DNA of 64,000 bases from Pezicula radicicola (Eukaryota > Ascomycota > Leotiomycetes > Helotiales > Dermateaceae): assembly GCA_003008705.1 (NCBI GenBank), contig PDUO01000030.1, forward strand, positions 588,420 to 652,419. The letters are read 5' to 3'. Shown here piece by piece: positions 43,531-55,828 of the stretch (position 1 is its first letter; every line of letters starts with the position of its first letter). The notes under the pieces are model-generated. The model was not told where the DNA came from. It made no database searches and worked only from the letters and a program-made list of their open reading frames with translations. The translations under genes were made by a program, and so were the position numbers.

Positions 43531-44454
43531 TTATTGGGCCTTCCACCTCACCCGCCCAACCCAACCCGCAAACTTCTGTACGTCCTCTCTTCCCACTAAC
43601 AATTCCACTGTATAAAACTCTTTAGCCAAAGCCTCAGTCGTCGCAACCCTATGCACAAAACTATGGCAAGCTCTACATAACCAAGCCACATTATTCAACT
43701 GATCTTCCGTATGCCATCCTCTCTTTAAAACCTTGGCATGTACATCTTTCGGAATGAGATGGTGGTATGTAAGCGGGATCCAAGATCGTTCGCAGATCTC
43801 GCATTCGGTGGCGGCGTTTTTGGTGGTAGATGGCGGCGGAGGGGTCGCGGTTAGGGTTGAGAGGTAGGTCGTGAGGATTGGGCTGAGAAATTCGGGAAGT
43901 GTGCGATTGGTGGGCAGGAGATCGTACGTTTGGAAGGAGTCGAATATGGACGGGGAGACGGGGTTAAGGAGGGTAGTTGTCGCTGCATCGTTTAGTTAGT
44001 TGCTGTGTTCTACTTGAAGACCGAAGATCCTAACCTGCTAGGTCTAATGGCAGGGAGTAACGCGCTTGAAGCTGTAGATTATTGATCCACGTCGAATAGT
44101 TCAGCCTTCGCAATTCGGGTGGAAGTGCTTCGAAGAGCTCTGTCGCGATATACTATTCAGTTATGAGCATTTGCGCAAATACCTGGGCCACCACAAGGGA
44201 CGAGAAGCAGGCCACGCCGGGCCAGTCCTCCGTAGGCCATGCACCTCTATAAAGTCTGCCAGTTCCTCTGCATTGTTCGCCTCCCTCTCCTCAAGACTAG
44301 ACTTGTAGTTGACTGGCTTAATAGCAGTCTTCCTGCCATTGCGCAGTTTCTTCTGTTTCTTGGTCGACTGACCAGCAGTCGCTTTCTCAATCAGCGGGGT
44401 GGAGAGGCAGTCTCGAAAGAGCTGAAAATTAGATGCTTCATCTTCTGGGATCAT
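43531..44454 (-). CDS. HNH-type zinc-binding protein
   Basis: Three exons: 44454-44245, 44152-44035 and 43982-43531, 260 codons in all (259 residues); introns are 92 and 52 nt. The C-terminal third carries CEICERSWIPLTYHHLIPKDVHAKVLKRGW...LNNVAWLCRACHSFVHR: two CxxC pairs and a central HH, the outline of an HNH nuclease finger as found in a fungal single-copy family. The N-terminal part has a Lys-rich patch (KKQKKLRNGRK) and a helical LADFIEYIATELFEALPPELRRL block. Whether the protein cuts nucleic acid is unknown; the HH pair and the late His leave catalysis possible. It is divergent from the haloacid dehalogenase gene with 301 bp between starts. Confidence 0.8.
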
Positions 44455-44755
44455 GGGGTCGGATAATTCCGACAATACTACAGATTGGCTTGATATAGCT
44501 TTTGTGGGATACCACGGAGCAATGCGATGCCATTGTAATCTTCGAGTGTGGCCGTCGTATCTTTACTGCGAAGGGCGCCACAGGGCGCCGACCTGCGTCA
44601 CTAACAAAATCGATATCACGTGCGCAAAGACCCCGCATGTCAATACCTCATATATCCGTCTTAAGGAATGTAGTTCATCCGTTTTTTATGTATTCGTCAT
44701 TTACGTACCTTACCTTAGAGCCGCCCGTTCTCTTGTTGCTAACTTTATCTTCAAG
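44455..44755. promoter_or_regulatory. Shared divergent promoter, HNH / haloacid dehalogenase genes
   Basis: 301 bp between opposed start codons. A CACGTG E-box-like hexamer lies at about 44617-44622. No TATA box is evident. Confidence 0.4.
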
Positions 44756-45559
44756 ATGTCAACCGACAAAAAAACTATCATAGCATTCGACTTGTACGGG
44801 ACTTTGCTCTCCACAGAGTCAATAGTACATGAGTTAGCAACTCACTTCGGGAAGGAAAAGGCCGAGTTAATTGCTGCATTGTGGAGAAGATATCAATTGG
44901 AGTATACATGGCGAATGAATAGCATGTGTAAGTGATTATGCCTCACCGCTATTTCAACACATCCACTCACCAATACACCAGCGTTATACAAACCTTTCCA
45001 CGAGATCACCAATGCATCGTTGAAACATGCTCTTGCGGAGCACAAAGTGTCTCTCTCGGAAGCGGAGACTAAGAGGTTGATGGAAGCATATGATTGTCTT
45101 GGCAGCTTTCCCGATGTTGAACCCGCTCTGAAATCGCTCGCTTCCGATCCGTATACTGAAGCTTATGTCTTTTCAAATGGCACTGATGCCATGGTCATTT
45201 CTTCCGTAAAGCGATCACCATCGCTCTCTTCATATGCAGGAGTATTCAAAGACTTGATAACTGTGGAAGAGGTTGGCACTTTCAAGCCGGACATGAAGGG
45301 ATACCAGCACCTAGCGAAGAAAGTCGGGTGTGAAAACGAGATCGGGCGGGTCTGGCTGGTTAGCGGGAATCCCTTTGATATTGTGGGGGCGAGAGTTGCT
45401 GGGTTACAAGCGGCTTGGGTAGATAGAGTCGGTGGTCATCATGGGAGTGGCGGATGGAATGATCGATTGGGGGAACTGTGTGGTGTTCAACCAACCGTCA
45501 TAGTGAAGGGCGTCGAGGAAGCCGTCCTGGCCATCGAAGAGTGGACGAGTAAACTCTAG
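44756..45559 (+). CDS. Haloacid dehalogenase type II family hydrolase
   Basis: Two exons, 44756-44927 and 44982-45559 (250 codons, 249 residues), joined by a 54-nt GTAAGT...CCAG intron that keeps NSM|SLYKPFHEIT in frame. The HAD motifs are clear: motif I FDLYGTLLS with the nucleophilic Asp at residue 11, motif II FSNGTD, motif III Lys in GTFKPDMKGY and motif IV LVSGNPFDIVGARVAGL. The cap inserted after motif I and the spacing match (S)-2-haloacid dehalogenases, which hydrolyse 2-haloalkanoic acids to hydroxyacids; many fungal members act on unknown substrates. No signal peptide, so cytosolic. Divergently paired with the HNH gene. Confidence 0.9.
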
Positions 45560-47100
45560 GTCATTCTAATTGGAAGAAATGCGACGTTATATTGGACCAA
45601 CAGCCTCTATGAAGGGATGTTGCGAAGACTGCATGTTGTTCCGAAGATGACGACTTGGCACCGCTCTTCTTGAGTCTCTTGACAGAGGCTCGAGATCTAT
45701 AGACTTAATGATATCATCTAGACGGCTCAACTCTGGCAAGAGAAAAACGTGGAGTAGGGGATCTCAGAAGCTGCACGTGGATTTTAAGACATACAGCGTA
45801 CAGCCAACACTTGCAGGAACGGGCCGAAGAACAGTCCGTACGAGTAAAAAAATAATAATGCCGAGTTGACGTCAGTAGGCACTTCTTCAAGTGCGGGGAG
45901 AGAAAATCAACGGCTTTCTTTTCTCCCAAAACAATATGTATTGTCTCGCCAGAGTATAAGACAGCTAGTCTCGCGATCGATGTTGCGCGTGGTCTTACTC
46001 TCGTGCACCCTCAACCACTGAATACCGAATGTCAGAAGATTGCACGGACTTCAACAACTATTAACAGGACCAGCTCGAGTCGGTGAGGTAATAGACAACG
46101 GAGATAATTGTTGGTAGACATGGTTCATGGAATGTGCACGGATCTGACTATGCGCTGCCCATGTACAGCACACACGCTGTAGGACGAAAACAGTCGGCCC
46201 AATTTGGCCAGCACTCTGGCACTTGATCAGACCCAGTCCGACGGCAGTTCCAAATGACACGGATGAAGCTTTTCACCCCGCATCGTGAGGAGATATTGGT
46301 GCGAGATGACAGGAAGCGTGTTCCCCCGAACGTTAGTACTGCACCTCTTCAGGCTGACCAAAGATGATCTGGGGGGGGTTTGTGGAGATATCAGTTGAAA
46401 GATGGCACTGGCTGGCGAGATCTCATACAGGAGGTGGCAAAGGTCAGATAAACGCGGCAGACGCTGTTAAGCGCGCCTTGAGGCTTAACCTAATCTCAAC
46501 CACCACCTCGGTCCAAGGGAGTCCCATGCCAGGGGAACGGCTGCACGCGACCAATTATATGCCCGAGAAGATCACCGCATTCGGCATTTTTCCTTGCACG
46601 AGACCTTGAAGGGCGGAACCCTAACTCTTTGACACATCAACCTAAGATGACACAGTGGGCATGGTTGCCAACCAAAACTGCTGAAGGAAATGCCACGCGC
46701 GCAGTCGAGAACGACTCGCGTGATGGCATAGACCAGCCAGGAACTGGAAACCCCCGGCTATACCGTCACTTGGTCTCCCCCGTTGTCTCTCCTTCTCTCC
46801 TGCTTTCCTTCTTTCTTTCCTTACCTCCTTCCTTTCTCGATCGAGTTCCGGACGCAAAGGCCATAAAGCAGGCTTCAATAGACTTCGACGATCCGTGGAA
46901 CAAAGTGTTTATATACCCCAGAGTTTCTTGTTTTTGTTTCAGAGACAATGCAATAGAATGGCTCTGTGTGTTAGACGAGACCTCCTTTTATAAACAGTAC
47001 ATTATCCAGAGTACTCGGGTACTAGACAGAAAACAACCAATATATCAATTCTTACAGCGTCGACTACCGCCGATCTTATTACTTTGCGTCAAACTTTACA
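45560..47100. other. Intergenic, GH32 promoter side
   Basis: No gene supported. A pyrimidine-rich run (about 46773-46840) lies 260 bp or more before the GH32 start. Short overlapping frames here are not credible. Confidence 0.4.
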
Positions 47101-48988
47101 ATGAGAGTTTCTTCATTACTATGTGCCAGTCTTGGCTATATTGCCTTTGCAGGAGCGTCCTTTGTACCTCCCAGAAACATAGACGGCATAGAAGACGAGG
47201 TACAAAGCCGACAGACACCCAGTTATTCGGATCCATGGCGCCCGCAGGTTCACTTTACACCGCCAGCGAATTGGATGAATGACCCCAATGGCCTTTTCAG
47301 GGACGCTGACGGTCTTTGGCATCTTTACTATCAATGTTCGTCCCATCCTCATGGTTCTTTTCCTGTGTCAGGTGTTTCAGCGCCGTGGTCACATGACTTT
47401 TATGGGTCCTGCACCACTTGAGATTGGCGATCGTTACACCACATATATTGGGACCCCAAGCTAATAAAACTCAGATGCACCAACTATAAATCCCGGCTAT
47501 CTCAAGGAGTGGGGTCACGCAACATCAACGGATTTGTACTCCTGGACGAATCATCCAATTGCCATCCCGGGGACAGCTTCACCCCTTTACTCCATCTTCA
47601 GTGGCAGCATCGTAGTCGATGTCGACAATACATCTGGTTTCTTCCCCAACCAGAAGAATGGAGTTGTAGCAATTTACACCGCTTATACCGATGCTGAAGA
47701 AGCTCAATCAATTGCTTATTCCACCGATGGCGGTTACACCTTTACCTTCTACGACCAAAATCCTGTCATCTCGTTGAACATGCACGGTTTCCGAGATCCC
47801 AAGGTCATTTGGCATGCAGAGAGTAGCAAGTGGGTGATGGTAGTTAGCCATGCAGACGAGGGATATCTCGCCTTCTACACCTCATCAAATCTGCTCAATT
47901 GGACGCAAGTCTCCACCTGGTCGAATCCAGACGTCACAGGTGTCCTTGAATGTCCCCAGCTCCTTGGTGTACCATTCCACAGTGGAAGCACAGCTTCAAG
48001 CTCAGCAAACAGCGCCCCTGAGCCAAATCATTACATTCTCTCCATGTCGATCCAAAGCGGAGGTCTTAACAATGGCGGTATTGTGAAATACTTCCCCGGT
48101 ACCTTTAATGGAACCACTTTCACACCTTCTGATTCACTCACAACCCGCGTCTTGGATTTCGGACCCGACTCGTACGCAACAGCATTCTTCTACGACGTTC
48201 TCGGTGGCCCTGAACCAATCAGTATGAGCTGGGCTGTTAATCTTGCCTACGCGACGACCGTGCCGACAGGAACAGAAGAAGGATGGCTATCAGCTCAAAG
48301 CGTGGCTCGAACACATTATCTCGCAAACATCTCTCCTGCAGGCTATGATCTCATTTCAGAGCCTTACACTCTCACACCCATGATCTCCTCAACCGTAGCC
48401 TCAGAAAGCAAACTTGGAAATGGTGGAATGGTCATCGACTATTCCTCAGTTCCTTCTGGCGCGTTGCAATTCCTGGTAAACGTCACGGCACCCTCTTATG
48501 CAGCATCTGGGGGTACTGCAACAGTCGAACTCGACTTCACAGCTTCCAGTACAGGGGAATCTGTATCCGTCATCTTCAATCTCGTGACTGGTACATCAGC
48601 CACTGATGCTTCTACTGCTTCATTCAGCATGTCTCGCACAAATACTACAGGCTGGAGCGAAGCTCCTGAGATTACCTCCCTTAGCGGTGTTCTCCCCTTC
48701 AACACACAAGCCAACTCTGCCGGTCCCGCTACGCAGAACTATCAGATGACTGGTATCATTGACCGGTCGATTCTAGAAGTCTTCGTCAATGGTGGTGTCG
48801 ACGCAGGGACGATGATTTTCTTCCCCACTGGCGAGCTAAACCTCATTGCTGTTAACATCGCAGGCTTAGCCGATGGTGCTTATGTCGACCTCGAAGTCTT
48901 GGGTCTCAAGAGTGGTTGGGGCACAAGCACTTCGAGGCGGTCGAGGCCGAGGGATGGTGAGGACGGATCACCGAGAGTTGATTTATGA
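47101..48988 (+). CDS. Secreted GH32 fructan hydrolase (invertase/inulinase)
   Basis: Two exons, 47101-47335 and 47475-48988, 583 codons (582 residues). The start opens with a signal peptide ([19 protein letters not shown]). GH32 marks in order: nucleophile Asp in [10 protein letters not shown] (about residue 60), LYYQ|YAPT across the splice, [18 protein letters not shown], the stabiliser Asp in GFRDPKV, and the acid/base Glu in LECPQL. A C-terminal beta-sandwich domain follows ([12 protein letters not shown]). GH32 enzymes release fructose from sucrose, inulin or levan outside the cell; the subtype cannot be fixed by eye, though the length and motifs suit exo-inulinase/levanase. The intron is 139 nt with a weak GTTCGT donor; branch AGCTAAT and acceptor CTCAG look normal. 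Confidence 0.92.
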
Positions 48989-49919
48989 TTTTGATTTTTA
49001 ACCTCCTCCACACCAGAGAAATGGTGTTCATTAAGCATATGTCTTTTTGTGGATATGGAAAAGAACTGGACTGTCTTTATGGCCTTATGGAGTACATTCT
49101 CATTGCTATATAGGCTTGTATTTATATTACAAGACCAAAATTGTGAACCTGAGCATATGGTGTGGTTTACCCCTTTGCTATTATGCGTTATGCCTTATGA
49201 AAATTATGAAGGATGGAATTGGAACTCGGATTAGGACTGGAAGGGAGGATCAGGATTGGATTGGGACTGGGAGGCTCGGGATTTTGGGAGTGGGTTGATT
49301 AAAGGGTACAAGTTTGGGGGTAGGAGGGAAACATGGGAAACATATTGGGCAGTGTGTATTGCGTAGGTAGTAATATACAATGTATTCGTACAAGTACTAT
49401 ACAAATATCAAACTTTAAATTACTAAAAAAAAAGAGAGACTAAGGGACAATTTAGTAGATGTACAAGAGTGATACAACAAAAAAAACTCTTCGATTATAC
49501 AGAGTAGGAGGGCAAATAAAGTATTATATATATAGATTTGGAGTTGGGGTTTGTGCTAATTTAGATATATTTCTTCTCCTACAAAGAGTTTATGAATTCG
49601 TGCACTGCAGAACGTTATGCTATATTGTTAGACTCCCCTATACAACATTGTACAACTCATGCACCCCAGAGCTACCTACAGGAGTTAGCATGTATACTGA
49701 ATATAGTGCAACTCGACTGATTCCCAGCCGTCGAGGAGATAAGATAAGATACTGTATATATCGCATAGTCAGAAAGAAGTCTCTTTCAACTCAACATACA
49801 TCAAAAAGATAGCTTAAATCAAGGCAAATTTAACAATCTAGTTATCGATCTAAACTAAAAAGGAGGTTCTTTCTCAACAAAAAAGTGAATCTTTTTTTTT
49901 TAAGTTCGCTATCATACAT

Positions 49920-50288
49920 TCAATTTCGCTGTGAATTGGAGTGATTGTTGAGACTATCATAAGTGCGGGGATCAGAGTAACTATGGGCAAGACAATTGCT
50001 CCTAAATTCAAGTATATGGAGGAAGGGTTTTGGTATCGGTTTGTCGTAATGTTGTGTGATTACCGATGGTACTTTATGGGATGCTGTTGTCCTGGCGTTA
50101 TTCATAGTGTTCTCCATTTGTGAGCTACTCTCTGGTTGCAAAGGGCTCTCTGTCTGCAAGATCGTTTCTGGTTGTGGTTGCAAGGTGCCGTAATTCTGTG
50201 TAACCAGTGGCGGTACTCCATGGGCTGCTGTAGCTCCGGTATCATTTGCAGTGATCTCTGCTCGCGACAATATGGGCATGAGTAGCAA
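49920..50288 (-). pseudogene. Relic or unassigned exon with internal duplication
   Basis: A 122-codon frame. Two tandem-like segments are alike: TAAHGVPPLVTQNYGTLQPQP and TASHKVPSVITQHYDKPIPKP, separated by a Gln/Glu/Ser-rich spacer. An acceptor-like TTGTAG lies upstream at about 50342-50347 and the frame is open back to it (THKRETGQEIPLDQ), so this may be an internal exon of a lost gene. No family recognised. Confidence 0.3.
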
Positions 50289-51370
50289 TTGTTCTTGAGA
50301 TTGATCTAAGGGAATTTCTTGTCCCGTTTCTCTTTTGTGGGTCTACAATATTAGAAAGAGTCGGAATGGTAGCTTGACTGATTTAGGAGTAGTGACCTAC
50401 TAGGAAGAGCTTTCAGAGACTGATATCACTATGTTCCAAGTCATTTGCGGATGGGGAACGAATTGATGCCGCTGAAGGAGTTAGAGTAGGCGGAAAAGTT
50501 GAAGCAAGAAGTGAGACAGTATGGTCAGGCCGAAGTGCAACTCGTTGTTCGTAACATAAGGGAATCAACGAGCAATAGGCACAAGTCATTGAGGAATCTC
50601 AAAGAGTATCTCCTTAAAAAAAACACACTTTGTCTGGCAAAACCAAAGCCCTGGCAAAAGGGAAGACTACAGTTGCCCCTAGAAAATCGGAATTCGGGTG
50701 ATTTGCCAATCTTTTTGGGACAGAAGCCTCACTTTTCATCGTGGGGCTAACTTCTATTTTAGGCGAGGCCTGGGGGGAGAATAGAGAGACGGTGGTACGG
50801 CACAGCCTACATAGTATAGTAGACGAAGAGCTGCGAACCCTCAATCATAATAGCTTAACGTCTCATCACTGGATCGTGTAGCCTAATAGGGAGGTCACGG
50901 TGGCTCACACATGTTACCACAAGGTGTGGCGCGAGTATGCAGGGATAGAGTCAGCTAGCTAGAATTATGCTCCTTCTTCCTAGTTCCTTTTAGTTTCAAT
51001 TCTTATAACAAAGTATAAGATACTTAATAAGAAATAACTAAAACGGGGGGCTTGCTACCTTGTAGTTAAAAAGAGTATTGTTAAGCGAGATGTTACCTTT
51101 GATAGTCTTCAGTCTTCTAATCTTTTAACATCTCTTTTCCGCAATAGCATCAGATACCTTATTCTGAGCAACACCATTCCTTGAAATCTAACGCCCTTAC
51201 TAGAGACCTGCCGCTCCTTGTAAGGTAGAATAGGGACAAGTTATTATAACATCTTACTAGATAATATTCTACAGTTTAGAATCTCCCGTGTGACCCATAC
51301 ACCTCACTTATAACCGAATTATTACATATATTTTATATAGAGTGCAAGCTTCAGCCTAGGCTATGGTAAC

Positions 51371-51901
51371 TTGATACTTCCTGAGATTGATATAACAGTA
51401 AGAAGTTGCAATCTACCAAACGACGCAACCTTATCGTGTATCCCCTTCCGACCAAATCACCCACAAAACACATATCTTGAGTCTGTTGTAATCAAGCACA
51501 GAGACTCTCTAACTGTTATCAAATTGGATACAGGTGACTGCCTACACGATATCAAAGCGAAATACAATGAACATGAAGATCTAAATTTGGAAGAATTGTT
51601 AGATCAAGAGTACCGTTGTGAGCCTGATGTTGGATCTGGATCTAAACCGACAAAACAACAACTATGGGATAGTTCTTTAATGACTGAGAATCATTTCCCC
51701 TCTCCTGTCAGACCCGTTATGTTACATGTCGCAGTACCGCCCAAAACTGTCGAATATATGCCAGTGGAACGTCGACAGCCCTCCAATACTTCGCTACAGA
51801 GACTGGAGACGAAGATTCTTTGGGCTGACGTATGTTCGCTATGTAAATTAGAAAGGAGCATTTCCAGAAGTCTTTTGACTAAAGGTTTGCGGAGGATTTA
51901 A
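51371..51901 (+). pseudogene. Unassigned 176-codon relic frame
   Basis: The frame lacks an early ATG (it opens with TTG) and encodes RSCNLPNDATLSCIPFRPNHP, VVIKHRDSLTVIKLDTGDCLHDIKAKY and an acidic block LNLEELLDQEYRCEPD. Protein-like composition over its length suggests a former exon rather than chance. No family recognised; upstream start exons were not found. Confidence 0.3.
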
Positions 51902-52033
51902 CTTACTACTGTGTTGATAACTTTCTCTAGGTTTCTCGGACTAAAATAGGCGGTTTATGATTACATTCGAGTTATATTATCAGTTTTACAGTATGGTACA
52001 TATATACAAAGCCGTCGTACACTATCCATCTAC

Positions 52034-55000
52034 CTATCCCTTATAATAATCCCTCGGATCAAAATGTCTAGTATCTTTATAAAACCTTTCCTCCCCAACG
52101 GTAATATACTCCCTCACTTCCTCATCAGTAGGCCACACTTCACCATCCGACCCACCCCAGATCTCTTTCCAAAGCTCTACACTCTCAATTAATTCTTTCG
52201 CTTTGGTTGCATACTCTTCATCTTTGATGAAACCCTTGATTGCGATAAATGTATTTCGCAGTGATGAGTGGCCATTGGCGCATTTAGTGGCGACTTCGTC
52301 AAGTACGACGTGGTGTTCAACCATCCAGTTTAGAACGAAGAGTATTTCCTCGTAGTCCTCGAGAAGGCCCATAACGCGGATGTACGCCTGTAGATGAATC
52401 CCCAAGATGGAATGGTGTAAGCTGGGAATAATAAGGTAGCTGTCGTCGTTGCTCATGGTCAATTTCCTGAACTCCTGTTTGAGAACATCCGGAAGTGCGC
52501 GCCCTTCAACCTGAGCCATTAAAGCTGCATCATCGTCCACAATAGAGGGATCCAAGAAAGCAAGTACAGCCTTCTCCGCGCCGCAGCAGATATCCTTGAA
52601 ACCGTCTGGATCTAAGTCGAAGCGTACTTTACCCCACCTATTATTATTGAAATCATTCAGTAGTGTGCGCATCGCCAGCCATGACATGATATCGTTGTGG
52701 AGTTTGCTTGCAGACCGGTCGAGCAAAGTACCACGACGGGCAAGAGCTTGAAAGATAGCGTACCATGCTGGTCTGAACAGCGGCTTAGAATTACTTAAGA
52801 GCTGGGTCGCAAGTGCTAACGGATTTGGGTATTTTTCGGCCATCAATCCAGAAGGGCGTAGACCGATTGTTCCCCATTCTATTTTTTTACTATCTGTCTG
52901 ATCGACGTTCCCTACTAATTTAGTTTGAGTCTCGGCTGTCTGTTGCTCACGGTTTGACGCTAGATTGGCAGTATAATCTCCAGCGCGTGGAACTAAACGA
53001 GATGTAAAGCGGCCGAGGAGAATGAGTAACGATGTGATAGTCTGCGGCCTTAAGCCGTTTAAGATACCTGGCGGTGGTTTACGCTCTCCTGGCGACATCA
53101 AGAATTCGAAGGCTTCGGAGCTCAAATGATTTGCATCTCGCAAGTAACATATACCGTCTTCAATCGTACGAGCTTTTGCTACAATCATGTCTAGGAAGCG
53201 ACCCCTTGGCCGAATATTCGCCTGTAACATGTCATTGTAGAGTGATTCAAAGGGCGGAGGACGACGCTTCAACTTGTAAGCAGTACTATAGTTGTCGTTG
53301 GATGGAGCAAGTAATTCCTTTCCATCGCCTGGGGCACCATGACGTTTCGCCCTTCGATTGTGTAGTATATGCTCGTAAACACACTTCTCTAGCATGGCAA
53401 AATACATAGATTTGGAAGGTTGACCGCCCGTTTCCTTGAAGCTGTCAAATGCACTCCAAGCCTCCTCGATGTCACGGGTAGCTTGGATTCTAGCAGCCCA
53501 GATTTCCGTTTTTGACTTTATATTTTCTAAAGAATAAACTTGGTATTTCGGGGGTTGTATTGTTCGAGTATGAATTGTTGGTGTACCATCGAGCTCTTGC
53601 CCGCCTAGTATTTGCATTGCGATATCCTGGACACTTAGACGATATCCTGCCTCCTGTGCTTGTATAAGGACAGATACTACTCGACTCAGATCTTCTTCTG
53701 GTGGCCGTTGAGCATCCATTCCATCTTGTTCAATTCGCCAAGGGGGCCAACTGCGGTCGCGTAGCTGAGCGGCTCTTGATTCTCGGTCAGACTTTTTAGA
53801 GGCAAGTAATACGCGAGCAATTGCTCGATATGCCCTTTGATTCGGCAACAGTGGTGGGTCGAAATCGTTAGCCATCTTCAGAAAAATCTTTTGAGCTTCC
53901 CAGTTGTATGCCATGGACTTGAAGGGGTTGATTGCGGAAGGCCGTTCTAATAGACTAATCATAACATTACACTGCTTGCACAAATGTGCATGTTTGGAAG
54001 CATCAGTTTCTAGCGAGATCCCCGAATCATTGTCCAAAGTCAAGCGGAGGAATGGTGGTGCCATCTGCGCTACGGTGACCATGGCAGGCGGCCAAATTCG
54101 TCGCACTTGGGCTAGGAAACGTTTCAATATAGCGACGAAGGCCGTTTTGTGAGCTGGTGTCAAACGAGATTGGGCTTTATCAATCTCCAAGTCTTGAATG
54201 GTCGGATCCATTTCAACATCGGACATGGCTTCAACAGGCTCCCCAACATTTCCTCGAATGATATCCCACATGTATATGAGTAACCTCTTTAGGGTCTCCA
54301 CCCGGTAAAGATTTCTCCGAAGTATTTCTATAAGTAAGAAAGCCGGCCGGTCCGATGCTATCGAGAGAAAACGCTCGGCCTTGGTCTCTGCAGATTCGTC
54401 ACCGAGAACCCATGCCCACGTTTTTACATCTTCCATGGAGAAGCCTTGTGCCGCCAGAGTCTCTAACGCTGCATGCTCAAACTCTGTATCCCTTAAAGGA
54501 TTACGTGCCTAAATCTATCAACAATGAGTTCAATATGAAAACTGAATTTTTTTGACAACTTACATTGAAATTTCTGGGTAGGTTCAAGTGATATAGAAGT
54601 ATGTAGGTTAGTGAAGATGGCGTGGCAATAGACTTCATTTCCCGCCAATACACTGCTCGTTTTGCATTGTCGTGGAGATCAATCCAGCTGGCTAGGACCC
54701 TCCGGGCGACGACCTCAGTTTGAACGGAACCTTCTGGCCCCTCGTCTTCCCCATGCGACCTGCGGCCATAGGTACCGGTATCGATCTTATGTAGAATGCC
54801 AGTTATCTTGCGAATCTCGTTGGATATGTCGTTCGAGAGGAGCCACGCCTTCTCAACACCTAGGGTTGTTTGCTCTTCAGGAGTTCGGCCGTCTGGGATC
54901 AGTCTCGCAAAGCGTTTCGAGGTCTTTCGCTTCTCGAGCTTCCAAGCTACCGGGGACGTCTTAGAGATATTGTGAATAGGTCGAGCGTGACTGGAGGCAA

Positions 55001-55146
55001 TGGGGTTCTGGAAGGGTAAATCAGTACCGACAAATACCGGCGCACATGTAGTCTGAGCATCTTACAGGATAGTAAGCGCCGTGCTTGAGTTTTCTGGCAG
55101 AACGACCGGAACCGCCCAAGCTCGAGAAATATGGACGCCAGCGCAT
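52034..55146 (-). CDS. Large helical-repeat protein, probable mitochondrial PPR-like factor
   Basis: Three exons: 55146-55066, 55007-54564 and 54508-52034, exactly 1000 codons (999 residues); introns are 58 and 55 nt. The N-terminus MRWRPYFSSLGGSGRSARKLKHG is basic and acid-free, like a mitochondrial presequence. The body is almost all helix-forming text with PPR-like turns (SMYFAMLEKCVYEHIL, FESLYNDMLQANIRPRGRFLDMIVAKA, YLIIPSLHHSILGIHLQAYIRVMGLLEDYEEILFVLNWMVEHHVVLDEVA), the last looking most like paired 35-residue repeats. Such fungal proteins process or translate mitochondrial mRNAs. I do not recognise the exact orthologue, so the role is inferred from shape. Its start is 682 bp from the next gene's start on the other strand; an upstream exon cannot be excluded. 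Confidence 0.6.
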
Positions 55147-55828
55147 TCGTTCATGTTGTCCTGGAACTGGGATCGATTGCTATTGTATTGAGACGGTTGG
55201 GTTTAATTGAATTGCATATTGCATTTGCGTAATTCGAAAAGACTTGCCCAAGTAGAGGATATCTCTATGGTACATGGAGATATGCCGTCGACGTGCACAA
55301 AGAAAGATATACCTGAGAGCTTCTGAAGAGCTTCTGACGTTCTGAAGATGCACCCAGCTGCGAAATAATTTATTTTGCTGAGTAATCACATTAGCGCGCG
55401 TGCACCTGTTGGGTGGTGAAGGAGTGAAGAAGGCCGTACCGTAATTAGCGTGATCCGAAAAAGGCGCTAGTAAATATGGTTGGACTTGCATCGGTGTATT
55501 GAAGGGGGCCAAGTTTTGATCTCACAACCAGAGGCTCCTCCCCCAGAATAGAGGAAGTGTCATTTCGCACCATCTTCTCTTACTTACTTACTTACTTTCT
55601 TTCGGCATTTCATTGTCCTCGACACGCTTACCACTTTCCAACGTGTCGTCTCTTTTTGGTTTTGTTGTTTATGGGGCCGTGCTGGGGTGAGTTTGGCAGC
55701 CCTTCCGCCCTGAGCCTCGCGAGGAGCGACACCTTACGCTACCGGCTCCTTCACGTCGTGAACCCGCGACTTGCGACCGAAGCACACGTCTGAAGGACAT
55801 TGACCGATTGAGCTTCGCGCAACTCATC
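55147..55828. promoter_or_regulatory. Divergent promoter region
   Basis: 682 bp between opposed starts. It contains a short (TTAC)n run near 55581-55596 and a minus-strand open frame (55180-55512) that might be transcribed leader; no splice joining it in frame to the PPR-like gene was found. Confidence 0.4.

Larger units (their letters stand above)
48989..52033. other. Gene-poor region with relic frames
   Basis: About 3 kb with no confident gene. Two relics are listed separately (49920-50288 on the minus strand and 51371-51901 on the plus strand). A further frame at 50499-50750 (+) encodes a Lys/Arg-rich stretch without start context. Confidence 0.45.

Noticed and set aside
46364..47282. Open frames before and across the GH32 start
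   Set aside because: Composition is irregular, they cross a pyrimidine tract, and the longer one overlaps the GH32 signal peptide in another frame.
55180..55512. 110-codon minus-strand frame as first exon of the PPR-like gene
   Set aside because: A GCAAGT donor near 55243 is tempting (GC-AG intron), but joining it to the CAATCG acceptor breaks the frame.
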